Assembly (NCBI GenBank): GCA_023052935.1
Contig: CM041293.1
Location: 177,311,600-177,375,599, forward strand
Direction of reading: 5' to 3'
From: Piezodorus guildinii
Taxonomy: Eukaryota > Arthropoda > Insecta > Hemiptera > Pentatomidae
Length of the DNA: 64,000 bases
Both the position numbers and the translations under genes were made by a program. The notes beneath the pieces are model-generated. The model saw only the letters and a list, made by a program, of their open reading frames with translations. It searched no databases and was not told the DNA's origin. Positions 20,973-31,965 of the stretch are shown here, piece after piece. Within the stretch, counting starts at the first letter, position 1. The number at the start of each line of letters is the position of its first letter.

Positions 20973-22263
20973 AAAAAGCTAAGTTTTTCCCCAATTAATT
21001 TGGGTACCCACTTTATAGCGGCTGGGTCTGCCCCAGGAGGGTCTCCATCCCCTAGGGTCGCCCCCCGACTGATTTAACAGAATAAATAATATTCTGCCAC
21101 AGCCGGGATTCGAACCCAGGACCTGGAGCACAGCAGACTAGTGCTCTATCCACTAGACCACGCCGCTCCCTAATATTCTGCCACAGCCGGGATTCGAACC
21201 CAGGACCTGGAGCACAGCAGACTAGTGCTCTATCCACTAGACCACGCCGCTCCCTAATATTCTGCCACAGCCGGGATTCGAACCCAGGACCTGGAGCACA
21301 GCAGACTAGTGCTCTATCCACTAGACCACGCCGCTCCCTAATATTCTGCCACAGCCGGGATTCGAACCCAGGACCTGGAGCACAGCAGACTAGTGCTCTA
21401 TCCACTAGACCACGCCGCTCCCTAATATTCTGCCACAGCCGGGATTCGAACCCAGGACCTGGAGCACAGCAGACTAGTGCTCTATCCACTAGACCACGCC
21501 GCTCCCTAATATTCTGCCACAGCCGGGATTCGAACCCAGGACCTGGAGCACAGCAGACTAGTGCTCTATCCACTAGACCACGCCGCTCCCTAATATTCTG
21601 CCACAGCCGGGATTCGAACCCAGGACCTGGAGCACAGCAGACTAGTGCTCTATCCACTAGACCACGCCGCTCCCTAATATTCTGCCACAGCCGGGATTCG
21701 AACCCAGGACCTGGAGCACAGCAGACTAGTGCTCTATCCACTAGACCACGCCGCTCCCTAATATTCTGCCACAGCCGGGATTCGAACCCAGGACCTGGAG
21801 CACAGCAGACTAGTGCTCTATCCACTAGACCACGCCGCTCCCTAATATTCTGCCACAGCCGGGATTCGAACCCAGGACCTGGAGCACAGCAGACTAGTGC
21901 TCTATCCACTAGACCACGCCGCTCCCTAATATTCTGCCACAGCCGGGATTCGAACCCAGGACCTGGAGCACAGCAGACTAGTGCTCTATCCACTAGACCA
22001 CGCCGCTCCCTAATATTCTGCCACAGCCGGGATTCGAACCCAGGACCTGGAGCACAGCAGACTAGTGCTCTATCCACTAGACCACGCCGCTCCCTAATAT
22101 TCTGCCACAGCCGGGATTCGAACCCAGGACCTGGAGCACAGCAGACTAGTGCTCTATCCACTAGACCACGCCGCTCCCTAATATTCTGCCACAGCCGGGA
22201 TTCGAACCCAGGACCTGGAGCACAGCAGACTAGTGCTCTATCCACTAGACCACGCCGCTCCCC
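20973..22263 (-). mobile_element. SINE-A with 14-fold amplified tRNA-like head
   Basis: A SINE on the minus strand bounded by perfect 16-bp duplications, TTTAGCTTAAATAAAA at 20957-20972 and 22264-22279. Read 5' to 3' on the minus strand, it has fourteen 84-bp head units, then one body copy (about 110 bp, matching 33267-33380), and an end GGGGAAAAACTTAGC followed by T7. The body lacks the last ~130 bp present in the full copy at 33191-33513. The insertion sits inside a UR1 copy and is young, judging by the intact duplication. Confidence 0.93.
21085..22260 (-). repeat. 14 x 84-bp identical tandem array of tRNA-like units
   Basis: Each unit starts GGGAGCGGCGTGGTCTAGTG and ends GGCAGAATATTA. It carries an A box (TGGTCTAGTGG) and a B box (GGTTCGAATCC), so each has a complete internal RNA polymerase III promoter. 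Units repeat every 84 bp and I see no difference among the 14 (lines 420 bp apart are identical). A 6-bp stem (GAGCAC with GTGCTC) can form where an anticodon arm would be, but the acceptor strands do not pair, so these are not tRNA genes. No T4 terminator lies within the units, so transcripts could read through several. The long minus-strand ORF across the array is open only because 84 is divisible by 3. Confidence 0.95.
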
Positions 22264-22918
22264 TTTAGCTTAAATAAAATAACAATAATCATTTACGTTT
22301 ATACCCTCCTATCCGTCAGTAAACACACTTTTAAATAATGTTAAGATTTGAAAAATGTTTAAAGAATAATGTTTTGAGTGCCGACGGAAAGATTTATTTT
22401 GTATTGAATAACAAAAATTAGCAATTATTATCTACAAGAAACCTTGCTTCATCACTGTATTTTACATTATACAATTTTGCACATCAGATATGTTTTTTTA
22501 AAATGTTTAGATTTCCAACATATATAAAAAATAAGTAAATAATAAAATATTTACAACACAAAAAAAAACCTTTTAACGGTACTTTGTCACTGGGATTTAG
22601 TGCACCATAATAAAAACCGTTAAGAACTAAGTTAAATTTTTGATGAAAACGTGTGTTTCTGATTAAATAATCTAACAATAGAAATTATTATTTGCAATTA
22701 TAACTTCAGTTAACGCCATTTTCGTCTTTCTGCATTACACTTTACAACTTATATTGTATAATATTTTTTTTTTCTTATCTTTAGCTTTCCAACGGTATAT
22801 TATACATCTATATTATGAATCTGCAAACTTTAAGGTTAACATAACGTAATCATTCTCTAATTGGTTTAGAGTCGTGTAAGTGAAAGTAATTTGTTGCACT
22901 GGATTTTTATAATACGAA
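22264..22918 (+). repeat. UR1-derived, degenerate, continuation of the interrupted copy
   Basis: Resumes after the target duplication. Contains two or three degraded left-arm blocks (for example TTTCCAACGGTATATTATAC near 22786) and ends with a reverse left terminus (TAAGTGAAAGTAATTTGTTG near 22877). Confidence 0.6.
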
Positions 22919-23367
22919 ATAATACAAAAAAAATCTTTGCTGCCTACACTGTAGCAACCTTACTTGGTCAGTGATAAGGATCAGCTGTTTTAATAGGTAT
23001 TTATTTATATAATTTATGGAAGGTTACAATAGGTTATACTTATAATTAATAGTGTTAGTTCAGTTATGTTGTTGGTACTTTTTACATTTATTAAACAACG
23101 TGTAATTTAATTCCTTCACAGGTAATAATTGTATTCTTTTGTCTATTTAGTTATGTTTACATTTAATTTAAATGAATGTATTTTGTAATCCTTCACAGAG
23201 AATAAAATCAAGTTTGAACAACCTTAGATAATATAAAGTTTTCTACTGTTCTTAGGTTTCAGTCAATAAATAAACTAATATATTTATGCAAAGTTTTGAG
23301 AATTTATTGTTCTCATAGTCATGCAAAGTTTATAGTATACACATATGTTTATGTAATATGTCTATTT
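22919..23367. other. AT-rich interval, nothing recognised
   Basis: No ORF or repeat match supported. Confidence 0.45.
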
Positions 23368-23369
23368 TA

Positions 23370-24304
23370 TTGGGTTGTTTCACATGAAATGTACGTTTTT
23401 ATAGTTTCTGAAATACATAAAGGATTTTGCAGGTCTCTGTTATTTTCATCCGAATGTTTAGATATTTGAAGTATACAGTTACTAATCCTCTACCTTTGTA
23501 TTATAAACATTAGCTTCCCAATCAATTACCCACTTTTTAGTATACCTCCAATAATGAATATGGAAACACGCGATTATCGAGTAATATTTTTGTACGAGTT
23601 TAAACTCGGCCATTCAGCAGCTAAGGCCGCTAGAAATATTTGCAAGGCGATTGGGGAAGGGAGTGTTAATAAAAGGACCATTCGCCGTTGGTTTCCTAAG
23701 TTTTCAGCTGGGGATACCGACTTGGAAAACTTGCCCCGAGGAAGTCCTCCGTCCCTTACAGACAACGATATCCTCAAACATACAGTAGAAGGAAACCCCT
23801 AGCAAACAGTTAATGGACTCTCAGCGCAACTAAATGCAAGTGCATCTACCGTTTCCAGACATTTAAAGTGTATTGGGAAAATAAAAAAGCTCGATACATG
23901 GGTACTAGTAATATCACTGAGCGGCAGCAAGACCCCATGTTTCAAAACATACTGTGCAAAAATTGAAAGAACTGGGTTACGAAGTTCTTCCGCACCCACC
24001 ATATTCTCCTGACTTGTCTCCAACATATTACCACCTGTAACAGGTGGTGTTCAGGAATTTAGAGAACTTCGTCAAAGGAAAACTTTTTGAAAATGATGAT
24101 CAAGTGAAAAGTGCGTTTTCAGATTTTGTTTCACTTCAAAGCTCAGAGTTTTTCTGTTCGGGAATAACAAAGTTGGTGTCACGTTGGGAAAAATGTGTAG
24201 AAAAAGAAGGTAAATACTTCGAATAAAATTATCTTGTTTTCATATCTTATTTTTAATAAAAATCCTTTACCTTGAAAACGGACATTTCATGTGACACAAC
24301 CCAA
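23370..24304 (+). mobile_element. Mariner-A copy 4, internally deleted, flanked by TA
   Basis: TTGGGTTGTTTCACATGAAA to GACACAACCCAA with TA on both sides (23368-23369, 24305-24306). At 935 bp it is the longest copy here. Same CTGAGCGGCA/AGACCCC junction as copies 1, 2 and 5. Confidence 0.93.
23554..24226 (+). pseudogene. Mariner transposase: full DNA-binding domain, no catalytic core
   Basis: The frame starts MNMETRDYRVIFLYEFKLG with the first helix-turn-helix. A stop after EGNP is followed in the same direction by the second helix-turn-helix (GLSAQLNASASTVSRHLKCI). This is the only copy here with a well-preserved bipartite DNA-binding region. After the deletion the C-terminus resumes (24044-24226: NLENFVKGKLFENDDQ to LVSRWEKCVEKEGKYF). 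The catalytic aspartate region is absent apart from degraded traces. Confidence 0.88.
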
Positions 24305-24445
24305 TATCTTAAACTGCGTGACTATGAAAACAATAAATTCTCGAAACGTCGCATAAATAAAATTGTTTATTTATTGACTGAAATCTAAGAACAATAGAAA
24401 ACATAAATTATCAACTGTTAAATCAATAAATTATCAAGAGGACTA

Positions 24446-24519
<74 letters not shown>
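24446..24519. repeat. A-run plus (TA)n microsatellite
   Basis: About 18 A followed by about 28 TA units. 24520-24760 then shows nothing recognised. Confidence 0.9.
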
Positions 24520-24832
24520 GGAGACTTAAATCCAAACTGAAGAAATGTTTTCACAGCACAGATACATATATTTGCTTTTAAAGCTAGTCAAGAGAAACAA
24601 GCGACACGCACTGCTTAAGATTCACGCCATCACCCTGTGGTCTAAAGAAAGGGACTGATCTTGAAACTTATGCTAATAGACCTCGCTCAGTATTCATATA
24701 GGATAGTAAGAATAAAAGAAAATTTTAAAGAGAAAAATGGTTCTTATACCTTCGGAGCATAAGTAAATATCTGGTGCGTCCATGCAAAAGATTTTCCTGA
24801 AGGTTTTCGTTCAAGTCCAATAAAATAAAACA

Positions 24833-25696
24833 AATCTGGTGCGAGCAACACACGACTTTCACATACCTCCATTTTTAAAATCAATGAAAGAATTTTCAAA
24901 TACAGTTAGAGATGGAAATACGTGAAACTATTAAAGAATGAATTAAATTATATTTTTATATAAAATAATCAGTTAGTTTTATCTTCTTTTCATCAATCTA
25001 TTAACTTTTAAAAGCTTGAGTATAAGATAATATTTGTCTAAAATCTTCAGCTTTCCAACGGTATATCATACATGTATAATACTGTTCTTAGGTTCAAAAA
25101 CAAAAAATAGCATTAAAAAAATGCATTATAATTATATTTTCTGTTTTCTCCTTTAGTTGGGTATCGAATTCATTCAATTTATATATTAAACTGTTTTTCA
25201 TCAGTGGTAACAAGATAATATAGTTATTTTTATAGAATCAACAATAATTAAAGGTACTTCAGAGTAAGAAAATTTAAAATATCGGCATTTAAGCCCTGTC
25301 AGACCATTTTAATCCGAATGAAACCTAGATGATATTAAAGCTCATTAAATTTTACATCGATATGACAAGTTTAATCAAAATCGCCGGAACCGTTTTCGAG
25401 AAAATCGAAAAAAGGTACAAAATGCATAGTATGTAGTGGTTCTTCTGGTAAGCTCATTTTGATGAAAAAGGTTTTGTAACGTCTCGGGCGTATATTTGTT
25501 TTAAATATGAAATTTCAGTTTCATAGGACTTACCATTTCTGCCCGCGAGTTACCAGACTTGCGCACACAGACCTTTTTGCGGGACTTGGTTATTTGGACT
25601 CAGGGGACCCTAAAACGTGTATTTCCGTTGAAAACTGGAATTCGAAAATTTTCACGATCGCAATACTTTCCCTTACTATATATAGTAAGTGAAAAT
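24833..25696 (+). repeat. UR1 copy, nearly full length
   Basis: AATCTGGTGCGAGCAACACA to ATATAGTAAGTGAAAATAAT with all internal conserved blocks and a CACACAGACC patch near 25565. No ORF. A short additional left-end trace lies near 24768. Confidence 0.88.
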
Positions 25697-25799
25697 AATA
25701 ACTTAAAAGAAGTATATTCAATTTAGTTAGACACATATTTTTTAGATTAGAGAATGTAAGAATACCAGCTAACATTGTTCTCCCATAAAAATAAGATGG

Positions 25800-25955
25800 T
25801 CCCGAGACCTTCTAGTTTAGAACATTTTTAGAGTGCTTCCATTGGGAAGCTTCTCTATATGTGATTCATGCCTTTTTACATTTTATTCCAATTTACTTGT
25901 TGTATTCTAATATACAGTTGTAAATTCCAATAAATAAATTAAAAAAAAAAAAGTT
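25800..25955 (+). repeat. LINE 3' tail fragment with poly(A)
   Basis: TATACAGTTGTAAATTCCAA then TAAATAAATTAAAAAA matches the short insertion at 13587-13699 and reversed tails at 39331 and 59112. Confidence 0.6.
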
Positions 25956-26044
25956 TATGCTTAGTCATCCCAATCCGTTACCTTGTCCAACTTGGTGTTC
26001 AGAAACATTTCAACTAAAATATATGGCTTTATATGCCTGATGTA

Positions 26045-26943
26045 TTGGGTTGATGCAAAATTAATGCAGGATTTTAGTAGGTATTGTAAATATGCCATAT
26101 CTTTACTTTAACCATATATATTTAATCAAAATAATTTCCATCTGAATCAATGCACTTTTGCCAACGTTCAACAAGCTTTCTTATTCCACCAGAAAAAAAA
26201 TCCGAATCCCTGGACTCAATGAAATCACGAAAAGAATTTTCAATGTCGTCCTGGTTTTGAAAATTTTTCTCCCTCAAAAAGTTGTCCAGATGCCTGAAAA
26301 AGTGGAAGTCTGTAGGAGAGAGGTCAGGTGAATAAGGCGGATGTTGGAGAACTTCGTAGCCCAACTCGTGCAGTCGTCGAAGCGTTGGTTGTGCAACGTG
26401 TGGTCTGGCGTTATCGTGGAGCAGGATCGGCCCCTTCCGATTCATCAATGCTGGGCAAAGACGTTGCAATTTTTAAGTTCCGAGTTCCGCCGCCATTTCT
26501 CGTGTGGTTTTGGTTGGGTCTTCTTCCACTTTTGACCTCAGCTGGTCGTTGTCCAGAGCAAGATGACGGCCCCGACCTTCCTTGTCTTCGAGGTCGAAAT
26601 CTCCTCTGCGAAACTTCTGGAACCAACGCTGCACCGTGCACTCATTAATAGCCCCCTGACCCCACACTTCATTAATATTACGAGCCGTTTGCGCAGCGCT
26701 GCGCCCTAATTTAAATTCGTAAAAATAAATTTGACGAAAATCGCACTTTGACATTTTCGATTCAAGACCTTTGAACACACTGAACAAAACGATTTTACTA
26801 AACAAATTCATGGTGAAAGAGAGGGTATTAGATAAGGTTTGTTTTGGTATAATAATGATCAATGTTAGGATTAGCTTTGTTTACACAATTGGAATTAAGA
26901 TATTGCAATAGAGGAAACCTGCATTAATTTTGCATCAACCCAA
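26045..26943 (-). mobile_element. Mariner-B copy, internally deleted, flanked by TA
   Basis: Inverted ends TTGGGTTGATGCAAAATTAA and TTAATTTTGCATCAACCCAA, flanked by TA (26043-26044, 26944-26945). 899 bp. Different subfamily from mariner-A: its ends and transposase resemble SETMAR/Hsmar-like mariners. Confidence 0.93.
26122..26862 (-). pseudogene. Mariner-B transposase, HTH fused near the second catalytic Asp
   Basis: The N-terminal frame (26473-26862) contains MSKCDFRQIYFYEFKLG, the helix-turn-helix AAQTARNINEVWGQGAINE and the linker FDLEDKEGRGRH, ending MAAELGT. A deletion then joins it, out of frame, to 26122-26469. That frame retains the second aspartate (LLHDNARPHVAQ), the third (SPDLSPTDFHFF) and an intact C-terminus ending at a stop. 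The second helix-turn-helix and first catalytic aspartate are lost, so it is not functional. Confidence 0.9.
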
Positions 26944-26989
26944 TATATGATAATATACATCTAAATTATGATTATACAAAATTTACCTA

Positions 26990-28003
26990 AAAAAAATTTT
27001 CGAATTCCAGTTTTCAACGGAAATACACATTTTAGGGTCCCCTGAGTCCAAATAACCAAGTCCCGCAAAAAGGTCGGTGTGTGTGTGTGTGTGTGTCTGT
27101 GGGCGGAAACGGTAGGTCCTATGAAACTGAAATTTCATATTTAAGACAAATATACGCCTAAGACGTTACAAAACCTTTTTCATCAAAATGAGCTTAAAAG
27201 AAGAGCCACTTTACACCATCCATTTTGCTTCTTATTTCGATTTTCTCAAAAACGGTTCTGACGATTTTGATTAAATTCGCTATATCGATGTAAAATTTAT
27301 TGGGCTTTAATATGATGTAGGTTTTATTCTGATAAAAATAGTCTGACAGGGCTTAAATGTTGATAGTTTAAATTTTCTTCTTCTAAAGTACCTCTAATTT
27401 TGTATATCTCATGAGAAAAAACATATTAGGGGTACTCACTACGTTTGCTATAGCATGCTATTTGTGCTATTGTGCTAAACCCATCAATTTTATACAGGAA
27501 ATAAATGTAGAAACTCGACGGGTTTAGCAAAATAACACAAATAGCATGCTACAGCAAAAGTAGTGAGTACCCCTATTATCTAGTTCGCCTTGATAAAGAA
27601 CAGCTAAATATGCAAGCTGACTAAATTTGAAAAGCAAAGAAAGGACAAAACAGAAAAAATATTTTTTTAATGCATTTTTTTGTTTTTGAACATAAGAGCA
27701 GTAATATACATGTATGATATACCGTTGGAAAGCTAAAGATTTTAGAAAAAATATTATCTCATACACAAATTTGTAAAAGTTAATAAAGAGTGATGAAAGT
27801 AAGATAAAACTAACTGATTGTTTTAGATAATAATATAATAGATTTTTTAATAAAACACATGTTTCTATATAAAATCAATTTAATTAGTTCTTTAATAGTT
27901 TCAGTAATTTTTATCTCTAACTGTATTTGAAAATTCTTTAATTGATTTTAACAAGGGGAGTAAGTGAAAGTTGTGTGTTGCCCGCACCAGATTTTTTCTC
28001 CTT
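26990..28003 (-). repeat. UR1 copy carrying a nested MITE
   Basis: Begins inside the right arm (AAAATTTTCGAATTCCAGTT), so the outer terminus is lost next to the mariner-B copy. It ends with the complete left terminus (GTTGCCCGCACCAGATTTTT). It is interrupted at 27429-27573. Confidence 0.87.
27429..27573. mobile_element. 145-bp foldback MITE with TATTA duplication
   Basis: Begins GGGGTACTCACTAC and ends GTAGTGAGTACCCC. The inverted arms pair over roughly 50 bp with a few mismatches, leaving a loop of about 40 bp. TATTA flanks both sides (27424-27428, 27574-27578). Other UR1 copies have TATTA once at this point (for example near 55263), so the empty site is known. No coding capacity. Confidence 0.9.
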
Positions 28004-28245
28004 TAGTTGGTTATCAAATTCTTTCATATTAACCCGTTTCGTATCAATGATAACATTAATAAATTATTTCGATTTAGTATAATTAAAAGCTATTAAAAAC
28101 CATTTAAGTTTATAGCGATGTAGAGAGTTAAATTAAAATAGTTTTTGAGAAAATCGTAAAATTGTGCAAAATACACATTTTAAAGTGGCTCTTATGATTT
28201 TGTTGTCAAATTTTGATAAAAACGTTGCTGTAACATCTCAAACAG
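28004..28245 (+). repeat. UR1 diverged middle fragment
   Basis: TTTTCTCCTTTAGTTGGTTA through TTTTTGAGAAAATCGTAAAA matches the UR1 middle in + orientation, joined tail to tail with the previous reverse copy. Confidence 0.65.
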
Positions 28246-28558
28246 ACTTTGCATCAAGTCTAGAATGTTGTAATATACAATATATAACTGTTATCACAAA
28301 TGTGAACTAAAAATATTAAAGACTTCCCCTAGAGATAGGAGAGAAGGAAGGAGATAAGACACAGACACGATCCTATATTTAGGTCAAATTTCTAAAATAC
28401 TTTAGACATCGGCCGTGTCGAAACATGCGGTGGCTGAGAGAGAGAAGGTGTGGTCCTACCTAAACACACCTGTAAGTTCTCACCAAGGGTTTGGGGATTG
28501 TGTTGTTTACTCTAAGGATGTAATGTATTGTTCTGTTTGTACTATATTACACTCGCAG

Positions 28559-28570
<12 letters not shown>

Positions 28571-28641
<71 letters not shown>
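28571..28641. repeat. (TA)n microsatellite
   Basis: About 35 TA units. 28246-28570 before it has no supported feature. Confidence 0.92.
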
Positions 28642-28644
<3 letters not shown>

Positions 28645-28670
28645 ACTTATTTTACAACTATTAAAATGAT

Positions 28671-28790
28671 CACACAATGGTTTATTATTTCCATATAGTT
28701 ATGTTTATATCCTTTAATCATAATTATATAGGTTCTCAATTAATTTTAAAGCAAACGCCAATGAAAACAACGTAAAAGCTAAGTTTGCCA
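28671..28790 (+). repeat. Repeat X fragment (copy 1)
   Basis: CACAATGGTTTATTATTTCC is shared with 54641 and 60897. The homology beyond about 45 bp is weak in this copy. Family unknown. Confidence 0.5.
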
Positions 28791-28807
28791 ATAAACCATT
28801 TGGAGGA

Positions 28808-29040
28808 AAAAATCTGGTGCGGGCAACACACGACTTTCACTTACCCCCTTTGTTAAAATCAATTTAAGAATTTTCAAATAGAATTAGAGATGAAATATGT
28901 AGGTTAGTGAAAGTAAAAAAGTTAAAGAATTAATTAAATTATGTTTCAATAGAAACATGTGTTCTATTAAATAATCTGTTATACTATTATCTACAAAAAT
29001 CATTTAGTTTTATCGGCTTTTCATTACACTCCATTAACGA
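28808..29040 (+). repeat. UR1 left arm
   Basis: AAAAATCTGGTGCGGGCAAC through the TTTTATCGGCTTTTCATTAC block, then cut off. Confidence 0.82.
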
Positions 29041-29289
29041 AAACAAATGATTTAGAATAACTTAGAACATTTTCGAAATGGAATATAATTAAGCTTTCCA
29101 CATTAAATTTAAAAAAATCAATATAAATAAATGTGGACTTACTGTTATTTTCCTATTGGGCCTGTACCTATAACAAAAAAAAAACAAACATATTATTAAT
29201 ATTAAGTAAAATAATATTAGAAAATATTTATACATACATAGAATGTATATTTACTTTATATATGTATACGTATATATTTATATAATAAT

Positions 29290-30060
29290 ATATTTATATA
29301 ATAATAATAACTCTTTATTTATTCTGGGACTAGTACCTTTCGAATAATGTAACAAGAAAATAAAAATAAATACTTTAAGGTCTTAGAGTATACAAAAACA
29401 ATACAAAGAAACAATAGAAATTACAAACAATGGATTAAAAAGCAATCTAAAATAAAAATATTGAAAATTAAACTAGATAATAAACATAACAAGAAATATA
29501 GACATATATACAATTTTGATTAAAAAAATCATTACAGTTTTTTTTTTTTTTTTTTTTTTTAACAACTTACTAATAATATAATAGGTGCAAAATACAAGAT
29601 AACATAAAATATAATAGGTAAATAAACGTTTCTATCTGTTTTGTTATTAATTTTAATTGAAATTAGAAAATTAATTAGGATTATTCGGAAATTGGAGGGA
29701 CAGGCGATGATTGAACAGGCGAGATATGTATGACGGAAGAATATTTGAGCCACGGATATAAGAAGGAATAGAGTTCCGTTAGGATGAGGATCGAATTAGG
29801 AAAGAACTATCGAAAGCTGCGATTCGATGGGGCTTTATGTACTTGTCCAAAGGCCGTGAGCGAGTGTGGCGGGAGTGGACTGAGGATTTGAAAAGAAACA
29901 TATCTGATGACGGACGGCGAGAATAGAGAACTTGGAAGAGAAAGGAAGCCAGAAAGTACTTACAACGGTAGGAAGGGTAAAGCTACTTCAACTCTTCGTA
30001 GAATCGGGTGACAGAGGTGTCCCTGGATATCCCAAAGATGAAGCGGATAAAGCAATTGAA
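29290..30060 (-). mobile_element. LINE-C copy 2, 3' end
   Basis: The minus strand ends ...AGTCCCAGAATAAATAAAG with a (TTA)n tail. The degraded C-terminal ORF shows RPLDKYIKPHRIAAFDSSFL and NSIPSYIRGSN with frame breaks (about 29700-29910). It lies head-to-head with copy 3. Confidence 0.75.
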
Positions 30061-30124
30061 TAATCGTTTTACTAATATACGTTATGTATATATCTACTTT
30101 ATGTAAATATAGTTTATATTTTTC

Positions 30125-30893
30125 AGGAAGACCTTGATAGAATCAGTGCCTAGGCAACCCTGAATAAACTAAGGCTAAATGCTATGAAAACTCAGGCCAT
30201 CTTAATAGGTTCCAATTCCCTCCTCAGAGCCTATTCTACATTCCCGCGTCTAATCCTAAATGATCACCCAATTACCTTCAGTCCACTGTCAGAAACCTAG
30301 GTATTGCCATAGACCCAAACCCTTTCCTGGAAACCCCACATTGCTCAAATTTCCAGACGAACTACAAGTACTCTTAAGTACTTCCATCGCTCCCGTCATC
30401 TCCTCCCACTTCCCACCTGTGGGATGTTGGTTTCCTCGCTTGCTTTCCCCCACTTAAATTGTTGCTGCGTGGTATATGGAGGCCTCTTGACTGTACTTGA
30501 TGACAAACTCAAGCGGATTATGAACATGTTTATAAGATTCATCTTCGGTACTTTGAAAAGGTCGCCAGTAACCCACTTATACAGCGAATTGAAATAGCTC
30601 CTAGCTACTATACGTAGACAATATATCCTCGAAACTTACCTCTACCAAGTCACAAAATCTCAAAATCCTACATACATTCACAGTATCCTTCAATTCAAAT
30701 CCTCAATTCACTCACTTGAAACCAGATCCCGCCATTCTGACCTTTACATTCCTACCCATAGAACCAAATCTTTTGATAATTCCTTTTATATCCGCTCTGC
30801 AGCCCTCTGGAATTCCCTACCTAATCATATTCGCCATGCTCGTTCCCTTCTTTCATTCAAATCCCATCTTTTCCTTTTAAAATCCTTTTAACA
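30125..30893 (+). pseudogene. LINE-C copy 3, reverse transcriptase C-terminal half
   Basis: Across several frame breaks the + strand reads LNDHPITFSPTVRNLGIAID (thumb), IRFIFGTLKRSPVTHLYSEL, TIRRQYILETYLYQ, ETRSRHSDLYIPTHRTKSFD and NSFYIRSAALWNSLPNHIRH, ending at a stop near 30890. It is the same family as 14636-15040 but extends further upstream. The palm with the catalytic aspartates is not present. Confidence 0.8.
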
Positions 30894-31090
30894 TCCCAAA
30901 AGATAAGCACACTAAATGTAAAATTGTAAATCCACTGTCCTACTTTCAACCTAAGACAAAATTATTTATTTTATCAAAATCCTAGAGTTATAAAATAATT
31001 CATTTATTTGGAAATAGTTCAGCTCTATTATTTTATAGCAGATTATTTTCGTTTGTTCATATTCCACATATTTTTGGATCCTATCACTTC

Positions 31091-31585
31091 TTGAAAACTG
31101 TTCCACATATCCCAACCCTCTTCCTAAATGATAACCCTATAAAGTTTTACCCGACCGTCAGGAATCTGGGAGTAACCTTTGATCAAACCCTCTCTTTCAA
31201 GAACCATATTTCCGAACTTTCCGGCCCCACTTTTTCCATCTTAAAGCGACTTTATTCCCTTCGTCACCTATTCCCGTATGAAACCCGGAAGTCCCTCATT
31301 ACCTCTCTAATATTCTCCAACTTCGACTACTGCTGTACCATATACGGTAGTGTGCATACATCATATATTTTCGACCTTTTACAATTCAAATCCTCTGTCC
31401 TTTCCACACGCTCTAGGCCTTCAGATTCACACACAACGGCCCACCAATCTGCACATTTTGACAGATCGTTCCTTATTCGATCCTCAATCTTATGGCATTC
31501 TATTCCTTTTTCTATCCGTCACTCCAACTCTCTTCCTACCTTCAAATCCTGCTTATTCATTCATCTCATGACCATCCAGTCATAA
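31091..31585 (+). pseudogene. LINE-C copy 4, reverse transcriptase C-terminal part
   Basis: A 164-codon uninterrupted frame: PTLFLNDNPIKFYPTVRNLG, VTFDQTLSFKNHISEL, LRHLFPYETRKSLITSLIFS and FDYCCTIYGSVHT. An internal deletion removes the middle of the domain before FDLLQFKSSV and the terminal SAHFDRSFLIRSSILWHSIP. The deletion keeps the frame open, giving a compact derivative. The 3' UTR runs to TTCCAGAATAAAG and a (TTA)n tail near 31960. Confidence 0.82.
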
Positions 31586-31965
31586 CAAAATTAAAAATAA
31601 GACTCTATTTTTTGTTTCTACATATTTGCGTATGTCTGTTTTCGATTAGTTTTAGTTAACATGTTTATAAATAATTAATAGCTCTAAGAAGCAGAAGCAC
31701 AATTTATATATTATGTTAATGTTATTCTAAAGAGACTTGTCACTGGATAATAAAGAATTTATATATTATTGTTATATTTTGTATATATCTATATAAATAG
31801 ATTTTTTTAAATTTTTTTTCTTTAAATTTTTGTGAATACAAATTTATTTTATGGGTCTCTCGTCCAGACATGTATATATTGAAGTGTGTATTTACTGTAC
31901 GAAATTGTTATTAAGGAACTTAGTTCCAGAATAAAGTTATTTTTATTATTATTAATATTAAATAA
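31586..31965 (+). other. LINE-C 3' UTR with AATAAA and (TTA)n tail
   Basis: Follows the stop at 31585 and ends TTAGTTCCAGAATAAAG plus TTA repeats, the terminus shared with the other LINE-C copies. Confidence 0.7.

Noticed and set aside
21052..22245. 397-codon repetitive minus-strand ORF
   Set aside because: It is an 84-bp non-coding tRNA-like tandem array whose unit length is divisible by 3, so the frame stays open automatically.
21085..22260. Tandem tRNA genes or a CRISPR array
   Set aside because: A and B boxes are present but the acceptor strands do not pair, so not tRNA genes. Units are contiguous and identical with no spacers, so not CRISPR.
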